From NCBI RefSeq assembly GCF_030272615.1, contig NC_081413.1, positions 445,462,038-445,526,037 on the forward strand: 64,000 nt of DNA. Direction: 5' to 3'. Below the pieces are notes generated by a model that saw nothing but the letters and a program-made list of their open reading frames with translations, was not told where the DNA came from and did not search any database. Every line of letters begins with the position of its first letter. The first letter of the stretch is position 1. The DNA is from Cryptomeria japonica. Lineage: Eukaryota; Streptophyta; Pinopsida; Cupressales; Cupressaceae. Below are positions 45,355 through 55,625 of this stretch, in pieces. A program made the position numbers and the translations under genes.

Positions 45355-46597
45355 CTAGCTCTCAACCTTTCCCTCATCACCTGGTGGACGAGGTGGATCC
45401 TGCTGATTGGGATCTTGACAAGGTGCCCGAGCTCCCTCAGATCGATCCATATACTATGAATATTGTAGAACATGCTACACTACTGGAATAGCTATGCTAT
45501 AAGCCGCAACATAATAGGTTGCTCAACTCCTTTGATGAGGAACCTCCTGCTGAAGAGTGTTTCACTCTACCCTCATTGTTGCAACCTGACGATCACGCTC
45601 TACTCTGAGCTCAGCTAGCTGACGATCTCACTCTACTCTAAGATTCACTAGCTGATGATCTCTCTCAGCTCTAAGATCCACTAGCTATCGGTCTCGCTCT
45701 ACCAGTTGAGTCTGTGCCACTGTCAGCTATGACTACAAACCCGCTAGATGTACTCTCATCGACCACGCACTATTAGCCCCCTGATCCCTCGCAACCTCTC
45801 TGCCTCCATCACCTCCAGCTCCCCCCTACTCCTCTCTCCTCTACCAAACCTATCTCGATGCTATTTTCTCCTCATCTCCTCCACCCTCTGACACTCTCAC
45901 TCCATTAAGTCTCACTCCAATCGTACCTAGGGATCCACCCTCTCCTCTCTATTGTCTACCACTAGCTAGTACCCCGCTACTGCTAGCACCAAGATCACCA
46001 CCTGCTTGGCTTGAAGCCTCAACTCTCTACCCCTGTCTCTATCCCTATCCCTACGTGGGGCCATCATCGTCTATCTCCTCTATGCAAGGTACCTACTTAG
46101 TTGGAACCAATCCCTATACTGGGGCAAGACCCCCACATCTATAATATCATCCATATAGTCCCATCTGAGATGCTGTAATCTAGTAAGTTCCTACATACTC
46201 AAGACATAAGATAATCTCAGTGTCCATCCCTGCCTCTCCTCATCTGCATAACAAGAAAATGTAATGTACTCCTATGAGATCCCCTAAGGTCTACCATACT
46301 GCCTCATCACTCGGGAAATAAGGAATCCTTCAACTACTGTCTGTGATCAACCAATGAGTGGCCGAGTCATGAACAAATCCCTGCGTACAACCCTCCAATC
46401 ATCCCATGGCTCTAGACCCCTGTATAGTCTCCATGTCATGGCTATAAAATCATTCAGCTATCGTCTACAAAAATATGTCTTCCCCAGATGGGATTGAGTA
46501 ACATATCCTAAATATCTATATACAATGGGCTGACTAGGATCTCTGTCGTCATTTACAATCAGCCTAAAAACTAGGAGGTGCTCACAGGCCCATACTG
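45355..46597 (-). pseudogene. Element D antisense ORF, possible plant-mobile-domain-like protein
   Basis: Opposite to D, one minus-strand reading gives WACEHLLVFRLIVNDDRDPS, PIVYRYLGYVTQSHLGKTYF, MTWRLYRGLEPWDDWRVVRR and DLFMTRPLIG, with later LPQYRDWFQLSRYLA, a basic RRDRDRDRGRE stretch, an 11-residue repeat region and a Pro-rich tail ending at TAG 45355-45357. The W-x-x-Y and W-x-x-W pattern recalls the plant mobile domain, but this needs a profile search. Antisense ORFs between integrase and 3' LTR are reported for Tat elements. Several stops and frameshifts make it a pseudogene. Its N-terminus is cut at 46597 by the array. Confidence 0.6.
45588..45719 (-). repeat. 33-bp tandem repeat coding an 11-residue repeat
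   Basis: Units begin at 45588, 45621, 45654 and 45687 (GA(C/T)GATC...CTAGCT). On the minus strand they read LVDLRAERDHQ, LVNLRVERDRQ and LAELRVERDRQ, preceded by VATMRVERN. An exact 11-residue period suggests a hendecad coiled coil in the antisense protein. Confidence 0.85.
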
Positions 46598-46636
46598 AAG
46601 GCTTACAAGATTCAATTCCGAAGGCTTAAAAGATTC
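46598..46636 (+). repeat. Left junction of the array with a micro-duplication
   Basis: GAAGGCTTACAAGATTC (46598) and GAAGGCTTAAAAGATTC (46620) lie 22 bp apart. In D the motif occurs once (about 36149). The duplication joins the D antisense ORF to the RNase H tail of the first unit. Confidence 0.8.
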
Positions 46637-48285
46637 TTTTCCCTTGCACAAACAATATTGTAGAGTATGAAGCTTTGGTAAATGGGATCAAGCTAGCTAT
46701 TGAATGGAAGCTTTTGGAGTTACATATCTATGGAGATTCTCAACTAATTATCAATCAAATCAATGATACATATCAGACTCAAGATGAGAAACTAATGCCT
46801 TATAAGAGAATGGTTGATGATCTCAAGAAGTATTTTACTTTTGTATCATTCCAGTAGATTCCCAGGTCAGCAAACAGAGCAACAGATGTTATGGCCATCT
46901 TGGCATCTATACCTGAGTTATAAGAATCTAATTTTCCCTTTGAATTCCTGGTGGAAGAGTTACGTTACCCTGCCTATGATTCTCCTGAGTCCCAGATAGT
47001 CTTTTCTATTATTGGACATGACTCATCTCAATATAACCACATATACTCTTATCTGTGTGACCAAATTATTCTAGAAAATCTTACCCGTAATGAGAAAATG
47101 AACCTAACTCAAAATGCTTCACAGTATGTCATCATTGCTAACGATTTGTTTAGGCAAAGTTTGGATGGTACATTTATTAGGTGTCTATCAATTGAAGAGT
47201 CTAAACATGCATTATCGAAAGTCCATGAAGGTATTTGTGGATCTCATTCGAATGGTCATACTTTAGCTCAAAAACCACTAAGGGATGGCTACTACTGGCC
47301 AGACATGGAGAAGGACGCTATAAAGTTTTCTAAAACTTGTGAAAAATGTCAGCTACATGGAAATCTCATACATGCTCCAACAAGGGATCTCATACCCTTC
47401 ATCATACATTGGCCTTTTCAGCAATGGGCCTTTGATCTCATTGGTCAAATCTATCCTGCATCATCCAATAGACACAAGTTTATCATAACAGCCACTGAGT
47501 ACTTCACTAAGTGGGTAGAAGCGGTTCTGCTCATCAAAGAAACTGGTAAACAAGTAGCTCTGTTTACTCTAAACCATATCATTTGTAGGTATGGGATACC
47601 TTCGTCCATCATGATTGATAATGGAGGACAATTCAAGAATAAAGATCTGGATGAGCTCTGTGAGAAATTGAAAATTAAACAACACTATTCATCTGTATAT
47701 TACCCTCAAGGTAACGGACAAGTTGAGGCATCTAACAAAAACCTATTGACTATCTTACACAGAACAGTAAACAAATCTGGGAAGGATTGGCATCTGCAAC
47801 TCAATCCTACATTATGGGCTTACAAAACAAGTATCAGAACACCTACTGGTGCTACACCTTTCTCTTTGGTGTATGGGTCTAAAGCAGTATTACCTATTGA
47901 AGTAGAAATACCATCTCTAAGAGTTTGTTTGCAAGGTCTTTTTACTGATGAAGACTATAGGATATCTAGATTGCAAGAACTTGAATTTCTAGATTAACGT
48001 CGGCAAGTGGTGTTTGATCATCTTAGAGTGTATCAAAAGAGAATATCCAGAGGATATAACAAGAAGGTTTGACAAAGAGAATTTTAGGTTGGTGACCTAG
48101 TTCTGAGAGAAAATCCTAAAAATCAATAGTTTTGAGACAACAAAGGGAAGTTTGAACCCAACTGACTAGGTCCCTACATCGTTACTATAGTATTGGGCTC
48201 TAGTGCCTATCAGCTCTCAACATTGGAAGTAGAACAACTCCATGAACCAATTAACACCATCAATTTGAATAAATTCTTCACTTAG
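46611..48285 (+). pseudogene. Unit 1: RNase H tail and integrase (longest open copy)
   Basis: The RNase H tail (EYEALVNGIKLAIEWK, LHIYGDSQLIINQIN) stops at 46855. An open frame of 348 codons (46951-47997) holds the whole zinc finger (GSHSNGHTLAQKPL...KTCEKCQLHG) and the core with FDLIGQIYP, IDNGGQF and GQVEASNK, so all three catalytic acids remain. This copy lacks the TGA and TAA upstream of the core that the other five units share. TAA at 47995-47997 cuts off the C-terminal domain, which is readable to TAG 48283. It is type 1 by markers. Confidence 0.9.
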
Positions 48286-48773
48286 TATTCTCTGCTTCAG
48301 CAACCTGTACAGCTGAAAAAGTCCTTAAAAAAATCAAAAAAATCATAGTATCCTGAAAAATACCATAAACATCATAAAAAGTCCTTAAAAAAAGAAAAAA
48401 AAAAAGGGGAAAAAGAAAAAAAAATTCCCTATTGAAAACCTAGTAAACAGGCACCTTGGTAAAAAAAAAAACGAATCTCTGTGAAGTAGGTGAAACCTTG
48501 GTAAACAGGCGCCTCTTGTACTCAACACATGATCTATCAACACAACGTTGGCATTTCCCACTTTCATGTATCTTTATTATCACTTGTACATATATTTCAA
48601 TCACTTTTGTGACATCCTGGTTCATTGGAACCCCCATGGCTTGAAACTGATCAATGTCCTAGTCTTAGGTTAATCAATAGAGCATATTATATGTCCTAAG
48701 CAATATCAACCAAGTCATCTTTCCATCAGTGAAACCTAGTCGTCCACTTTGAGTCAGTCACCTATCTCCTAAC

Positions 48774-49525
48774 TATTGGCAAATGCACACTCCAATGAGA
48801 AATTATAGGTGATTGAAGGTATTGTCATTGATGGCAACCTTACAATCATATAATACCAGCATACACTGGCATCCGCATACATTCACCGGCATCGAAAAGA
48901 TTGATCACTGGCATCCTGGCTGACAAGATTTTATTTATTGTATTTTGTACTTAAATATAGAATCTTTTTGTAAGCTGAAAATGCAAGTTGTAATATGACT
49001 CATATAAGTATGAGCTCTTGTAAATCATTTAGTAGAAGTGGATATGGTTAGACTAAGGCAGAGTTTGGAATAGGGTTTTGGAAGTTATAGAGGTTAAACA
49101 GGTATTGGATCTGGCATAGCAGATGACCTTTTGTAGCATTACATGACATCGGATTTTCATAATCCACTTTTGTAACTTAATGAGACTTCTCTTTTTGTAT
49201 TTCAGTAGTGAGCTTTAGGCAGTTGGCCTTCCTGCATGTCTAGGCCCCTATTGTAACAGTAATATTCACTTATTGTCCAGTAAGCAAATATTGTGGGCCA
49301 CAAATCCCACCGAGGTTTTTCCCACACCGGGTTTCCTCATTAAAAATATTGTGTTATGGTGTGCCTTTTATGTTATGTTTATTGTTCTTATTTACTGCAT
49401 TAATTCTTGTTTATCGGTACATAGTTTTGGAATGCGTTTCATTTAATAAGTTAAGAAAATCCATTAACTAGCAAGATACTGATTCACCCCCCCCGTCCCT
49501 CTCAGTATCTTTGGGAATCCTAACA
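48774..49525 (+). repeat. E-type LTR in array unit 1
   Basis: 752 bp from TATTGGCAAATGCACACTCC to GGAATCCTAACA, preceded by CTAAC and with no polypurine tract before it. The first TG has become TA. TGGTATCAGAGC follows at 49528. Confidence 0.92.
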
Positions 49526-49596
49526 ATTGGTATCAGAGCTTGGTCCTCTATTTTCAAAAGCCTAATAGCTTGAGGAAGATTCTAACATCGAAAGAG

Positions 49597-49763
49597 ATGG
49601 AAAACTTGAGGAAGCAACTAGAAACATCTCTTGCAGACTATAATGCAGAAAAGTTGAAAAATATGAAACTTGAAGATGATCTGAAGGCTGCACAGGAATT
49701 CATTCAAGGACTTCAAAAAAATATCACTATTGCTGCATAGGATGATCTGAAGGTTGCACAGGA
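49597..49763 (+). pseudogene. ORF1 start in unit 1, leading into unit 2
   Basis: MENLRKQLETSLADYNAEKL and KNITIAA, then TAG at 49738 where the other type 1 copies have CAG. The following GATGATCTGAAGGTTGCACA is a copy of a segment 70 bp upstream. The frame is the same as that of the integrase in unit 2. Confidence 0.82.
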
Positions 49764-51177
49764 AAACAGAGCAACAGATGTTGTGGCCATCTTGGCATCT
49801 ATACCTGAGTTATAAGAATCTAATTTTCCCTTTGAATTCCTGGTGGAAGAGCTACGTTACCCTGCCTATGATTCTCCTGAGTCCCAGATAGTCTTTTCTA
49901 TTATTTGACATGACTCATCTCAATATAACCACATTTACTCTTATCTGTGTGACCAAATTATTCCAGAAAATCTTACCCGTAATGAGAAAATGAACCTAAC
50001 TCGAATTGCTTCACAGTATGTCATCATTGCTAACGATTTGTTTAGGCAAAGTTTGGATGGTACATTTATTAGGTGTCTATAAATTCAAGAGTCTAAAAAT
50101 GCATTATCGGAAGTCCATGAAGGTATTTGTGGATCTAATTCGAATGGTCATACTTTAGCTCAAAAACTACTAAGGGATGGCTACTACTGGCCAGACATGG
50201 AGAAGGATGCTATAAAGTTTTCTAAAACTTGTGAAAAATGTCAGCTACATGGAAATCTCATACATGCTCCAACAAGGGATCTCATACCCTTCATCAAACA
50301 TTGCCCTCTTCAGCAATGGGCCTTTGATCTCATTGGTCAAATCTATCCTGCATCATCCAATAGACACAAGTTTATCATAACTGCCACTGAGTACTTCACT
50401 AAGTGGGTAGAAGTGGTTCTGCTCATCAAAGAAACTGGTAAACAAGTAGCTCTGTTTACTCTAAACCATATCATTTGTAGGTATGGGATACCTTCGTCCA
50501 TCATGATTGATAATGGAGGACAATTCAAGAATAAAGATCTGGATGAGCTCTGAGAGAAATTGAAAATTAAACAACACTATTCATCTGTATATTACCCTCA
50601 AGGTAATGGACAAGTTGAGGCATCTAACAAAAACCTATTGACTATCTTACATAGAACAGTAAACAAATCTGGGAAGGATTGGCATCTGCAGCTCAATCCT
50701 ACATTATGGGCTTACAAAACAAGTATCAGAACACCTACTGGGGCTACACCTTTCTCTTTGGTGTATGGGTCTAAAGGAGTATTACCTATTGAAGTAGAAA
50801 TACCATCTCTAAGAGTTTGTTTGCAAGGTCTTGTTACTGATGAAGACTATAGGATATCTAGATTGCAAGAACTTGAATTTCTAGATTAACGTTGGCAAGT
50901 GGTGTTTGATCATCTTAGAGTGTGTCAAAAGAGAATATCCAGAGGATATAACAAGAAGGTTCGACAAAGAGAATTTCAGGTTGGTGACCTAGTTCTGAGA
51001 GAAAATCCTAAAAATCAATAGTTTTGAGACAACAAAGGGAAGTTTGAACCCAACTGGTTGGGTCCCTACATTGTTACTGCAGTATTTGGCTCTGGTGCCT
51101 ATCAGCTCTCAACATCGGAAGGAGAACAACTCCATGAATCAATTAACACCATCAATTTGAATAAATTCTTCACTTAG
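49764..51177 (+). pseudogene. Unit 2: RNase H tail and integrase
   Basis: It shares with later units TAA after ASIPEL, TGA after the SII residues and TAA in RCL(stop)I, so the long frame starts at 50197. A private TGA at 50551 (for Cys in DELCEKL) splits the core into 118 and 109 codons. The three acidic residues are present but the chain is broken. Confidence 0.9.
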
Positions 51178-51668
51178 TATTCTCTGCTTCAGCAACCTAT
51201 ACAGCTGAAAAAGTCCTTAAAAAAATCAAAAAAATCATAGTATCCTAAAAAATACCAAAAACATCATAAAAAGTCCTTAAAAAAAGAAAAAAAAAAAAAA
51301 GGGAAAAAAGAAAAAAAAATTCCCTATTGAAAACCTAGTAAACAGGCACCTTGGTAAAAAAAAAAAGGAATCTTTGTGAAGTAGGTGAAAACTGGGTAAA
51401 CATGCTTCTCTTGTACTCAACACATGATCTATCAACACAACGTTGGCATTTCCCGCTTTCATGTATCTTTATTATCACTTGTACATATATTTCAATCACT
51501 TTTGTGACATCCTGGTTCATTAGAACCCTCATGGCTTGAAACTGATCAATGTCTTAGTCTTAGTTTAATCAAAAGAGCATATTATATGTCCTAGGCAATA
51601 TCAACCAAGTCATCTTTCCATCAGTTAAACCTAGTCATCCACTTTGAGTCAGTCACCTATCTCCTAAC

Positions 51669-52421
51669 TATTGGCAAATGCACACTCCAATGAGACATTA
51701 TAGGTGATTGAAGGTATTGTCATTGATGGCAACCTTACAATCATATAATACCAGCATACACTGGCATCCGCATACATTCACCGGCATCGAAAAGATTGAT
51801 CACTGGAATCCTGGCTGACAAGATTTTATTTATTGTATTTTGTATTTAATTATAGAATCTTTTTGTAAGCTGAAAATGCAAGTTGTAATCTGACTCATAT
51901 AAGTATGAGCTCTTGTAAATCATTTAGTAGAAGTGGATATGGTTAGACTAAGGCAGAGTTTGGAATAGGGTTTTGGAAGTTATAGAGCTTAAACAGGTAT
52001 TGGATCTGGCATAGCAGATGCCCTTTTGTAGCAGTACATGACATTGGATTTTCATAATCCACTTTTGTAACTTAGTGAGACTTCTCTTTTTGTATTTAAG
52101 CAGTGAGCTTTAGGCAGTTGGCCTTCCTACATGTGTAGGCTCCTATTGTAATAGTAATATTCACTTATTGTCTAGTAAGCAAATATTGTGGGTCACAAAT
52201 CCCACCGAGGTTTTTCCCACACCGGGTTTCCTCATTAAAAATATTGTGTTATGGTGTGCCTTTTATGTTATGTTTATTGTTCTTATTTACTGCATTAATT
52301 CTTGTTTACTGGTACATAGTTTTGGAATGCGTTTCATTTAATAAGTTAAGAAAATCCATTAACTGGCAAGATACTAATTCACCCCCCCCCGTCCCTCTCA
52401 GTATCTTTGGGAATCCTAACA
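51669..52421 (+). repeat. E-type LTR in array unit 2
   Basis: 753 bp, CTAAC before it, GGAATCCTAACA at its end, primer site at 52424. It carries type 2 markers (CAGATGCCC). Confidence 0.92.
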
Positions 52422-52681
52422 ATTGGTATCAGAGCTTGGTCCTCTCTTTTCAAAAGCCTAATAGCTTGAGGAAGTTTCTAACATTGAAAGAGATGGAAAA
52501 CTTGAGGAAGCAACTAGAAACATCTCTTGCAGACTATAATGCAGAAAAGTTGAAGAATATGAAACTTGAAGATAATCTGAAGGCTACATAGGAAATCATT
52601 CAAGGACTTCAGAAAAATCATTCAAGGACTTCAAAAAAATATCACTATTGCTGCACAGGATGATCTGAAGGCTGCACAGGA

Positions 52682-54095
52682 AAATAGAGCAACAGATGTT
52701 GTGGCCATCTTGGCGTCTATACCTGAGTTATAAGAATCTAATTTTCCCTTTGAATTCCTGGTGGAAGAGTTACGTTACCCTGCCTATGATTCTCCTGAGT
52801 CCCAAATAGTCTTTTTTATTATTTGACATGACTCATCTCAATATAACCACATTTACTCTTATCTGTGTGACCAAATTATTCTAAAAAATCTTACCCGTAA
52901 TGAGAAAATGAACCTAACTCGAAATGCTTCACAGTATGTCATCATTGCTAACGATTTGTTTAGGCAAAGTTTGGATGGTACATTTATTAGGTGTCTATAA
53001 ATTGAAGAGTCTAAACATGCATTATCGGAAGTCCATGAAGGTATTTGTGGATCTCATTCGAATGGTCATACTTTAGCTCAAAAACTACTAAGTGATGGCT
53101 ACTACTGGCCAGACATGGAGAAGGACGCTATAAAGTTTTCTAAAACTTGTGAAAAATGTCAGCTACATGGAAATCTCATACATGCTCCAACAAGGGATTT
53201 CATACCCTTCATCATACATTGGCCTTTTCAGCAATGGGCCTTTGATCTCATTGGTCAAATCTATCCTGCATCATCCAATAGACACAAGTTTATCATAACT
53301 ACCACTGAGTACTTCACTAAGTGGGTAGAAGCAGTTCTTCTCATCAAAGAAACTGGTAAACAAGTAGCTCTGTTTACTCTAAACCATATCATTTGTAGGT
53401 ATGGGATACCTTCGTCCATCATGATTGATAATGGAGGACAATTCAAGAATAAAGTTCTGGATGAGCTCTGTGAGAAATTGAAAATTAAACAACACTATTC
53501 ATCTGTATATTACCCTCAAGGTAACGGACAAGTTGAGGCATCTAACAAAAACCTATTGACTATCTTACATAGAACAGTAAACAAATCTGGGAAGGATTGG
53601 CATCTACAACTCAATCCTACATTATGGGCTTACAAAACAAGTATCAGAACACCTACTGGTGCTACACCTTTCTCTTTGGTGTATGGGTCTAAAGCAGTAT
53701 TACCTATTGAAATAGAAATACCATCTGTAAGAGTTTGTTTGCAAGGTCTTTTTACTGATGAAGACTATAGGATATCTAGATTGCAAGAACTTGAATTTCT
53801 AGATTAACGTCGGCAAGTGGTGTTTGATCATCTTAGAGTGTATCAAAAGAGAATATCCAGAGGATATAACAAGAAGGTTTGACAAAGAGAATTTTAGGTT
53901 GGTGACCTAGTTCTGAGAGAAAATCCTAAAAATCAATAGTTTTGAGACAACAAAGGGAAGTTTGAACCCAACTGACTAGGTCCCTACATCGTTACTATAG
54001 TATTTGGCTCTGGTGCCTAGCAGCTCTCAACATCGGAAGGAGAACAACTCCATGAACCAATTAACACCATCAATTTGAATAAATTCTTCACTTAG
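52682..54095 (+). pseudogene. Unit 3: RNase H tail and integrase
   Basis: Open for 230 codons from 53115 to 53807, from MEKDAIKFSKTCEKCQLHGN to the shared TAA. The catalytic acids are retained; private changes include K-V-L-D-E-L (Asp to Val) next to IDNGGQF. Type 1 markers HWPFQQW and EAVLLIK. Confidence 0.9.
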
Positions 54096-54583
54096 TATTC
54101 TCTGCTTCAGCAACCTGTATAGCTGAAAAAGTCCTTAAAAAAATCAAAAAAATCATAGTATCCTGAAAAATACCAAAAACATCATAAAACGTCCTTAAAA
54201 AAAGAAAAAAAAAAAGGGGAAAAAGAAAAAAAAATTCCCTATTGAAAACCTAGTAAACAGGCACCTTGGTAAAAAAAAAACTGAATCTCTGTGAAGTAGG
54301 TGAAACCTTGGTAAACAGGTGCCTCTTGTACTCAACACATGATCTATCAACACAACGTTGGCATTTCCCACTTTCATGTATCTTTATTATCACTTGTACA
54401 TATATTTCAATCACTTTTGTGACATCCTGGTTCATTGGAACCCCCATGGCTTGAAACTGATCAATGTCCTAGTCTTAGGTTAATCAATAGAGCATATTAT
54501 ATGTCCTAAGCAATATCAACCAAGTCATCTTTCCATCAGTGAAACCTAGTCGTCCACTTTGAGTCAGTCACCTATCTCCTAAC

Positions 54584-55335
54584 TATTGGCAAATGCACAC
54601 TCCAATGAGAAATTATAGGTGATTGAAGGTATTGTCATTGATGGCAACCTTACAATCATATAATACCAGCATACACTAGCATCCGCATACATTCACCGGC
54701 ATCGAAAAGATTGATCACTGGCATCCTGGCTGACAAGATTTTATTTATTGTATTTTTTATTTAATTATAGAATCTTTTTGTAAGCTGAAAATGCAAGTTG
54801 TAATATGACTCATATAAGTATGAGCTCTTGTAAATCATTTAGTAGAAGTGGATATGGTTAGACTAAGGCAGAGTTTGGAATAGGGTTTTGGAAGTTATAG
54901 AGGTTAAACAGGTATTGGATCTGGCATAGCAGATGACCTTTTGTAGCAGTACATGACATTGGATTTTCATAATCCACTTTTGTAACTTAATGAGACTTCT
55001 CTTTTTGTATTTAAGCAGTCAGCTTTAGGTAGTTGGCCTTCCTGCATGTGTAGGCCCCTATTGTAACAATAATATTCACTTATTGTCCAGTAAGCAAATA
55101 TTGTGGGTCACAAATCCCACCGAGGTTTTTCCCACACCGTTTTTCCTCATTAAAAATATTGTGTTATGGTGTGCCTTTTATGTTATGTTTATTGTTCTTA
55201 TTTACTGCATTAATTCTTGTTTACCGGTACATAGTTTTGGAATGCGTTTCATTTAATAAGTTAAGAAAATCCATTAACTAGCAAGATACTGATTCACCCC
55301 CCCCGTCCCTCTCAGTATCTTTGGGAATCCTAACA
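54584..55335 (+). repeat. E-type LTR in array unit 3
   Basis: 752 bp, CTAAC before it and the primer site after it, type 1 markers. Confidence 0.92.
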
Positions 55336-55406
55336 ATTGGTATCAGAGCTTGCTCCTCTATTTTCAAAAGCCCAATAGCTTGAGGAAGATTCTAACATCG
55401 AAAGAG

Positions 55407-55625
55407 ATGGAAAACTTGAGGAAGCAACTAGAAACATCTCTTGCAGACTATAATGCAGAAAAGTTGAAAAATATGAAACTTGAAGATGATCTGAAGGCTG
55501 CACAGGAATTCATTCAAGGACTTCAAAAAAATATCACTATTGCTGCACAGGATGATCTGAAGGTTGCACAGGAAAACAGAGCAACAGATGTTGTGGCCAT
55601 TTTGGCATCTATACCTGAGTTATAA
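55407..55625 (+). pseudogene. In-frame fusion of E ORF1 start to the D RNase H tail
   Basis: MENLRKQLETSLADYNAEKL runs through KNITIAAQDDLKVAQENRAT directly into DVVAILASIPEL, the D RNase H tail, then TAA. The integrase at 56007-56699 is in the same frame, so one reading would run coiled coil, RNase H tail, integrase, with three stops. Unit 5's leader (61207) is alike but has a TAA at 61381. Confidence 0.85.

Larger units (their letters stand above)
26778..46597 (+). mobile_element. Element D: Ty3/gypsy retrotransposon of Tat type, nested host of element E
   Basis: The order is LTR, long leader, gag, protease, G-patch, spacer, RT, RNase H, a second RNase H, integrase, then (after E) 3' region with an antisense ORF. 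Integrase after RT-RNase H marks gypsy. Two RNase H domains plus an antisense 3' ORF are known traits of the plant Tat lineage. It sits in the 3' LTR of C and is interrupted by E at 37941-44217. The N-terminal part of the antisense ORF, the polypurine tract and the 3' LTR are missing at 46597, where the tandem array starts. All coding parts have stops. Confidence 0.85.
46872..49763 (+). repeat. Array unit 1 (type 1, 2892 bp)
   Basis: Integrase part to 48285, D 3' untranslated region 48286-48773 (with a TAAACAGGC(A/G)CC motif twice and ending CTAAC), E LTR 48774-49525, then primer site and ORF1 start to 49763. Confidence 0.93.
49764..52681 (+). repeat. Array unit 2 (type 2, 2918 bp)
   Basis: Integrase to 51177, D untranslated region to 51668, E LTR 51669-52421, primer site, ORF1 start. 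It is 26 bp longer than type 1 because ATCATTCAAGGACTTCA(G)AAAA is doubled near 52595-52640. Confidence 0.93.
52682..55573 (+). repeat. Array unit 3 (type 1, 2892 bp)
   Basis: Integrase to 54095, D untranslated region to 54583, E LTR 54584-55335, primer site, ORF1 start. Same length as unit 1. Confidence 0.93.

Noticed and set aside
47451-47636. 61-codon minus-strand frame within each integrase copy
   Set aside because: Shadow of the integrase on the opposite strand; it appears wherever the integrase does and has no features of its own.
48385-48644. Small ORFs on both strands repeated in all six array units (poly-Phe minus-strand frames; 62- and 65-codon frames)
   Set aside because: They lie in D's 3' untranslated region, one is low-complexity A-run translation, and they are conserved only because the units are young copies. 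The D locus lacks them.
48774-51668. Each array unit as an independent LTR retrotransposon sharing LTRs with its neighbours
   Set aside because: No polypurine tract precedes the array LTRs, and the same CTAAC stands before every one. Independent insertions would have different target duplications.
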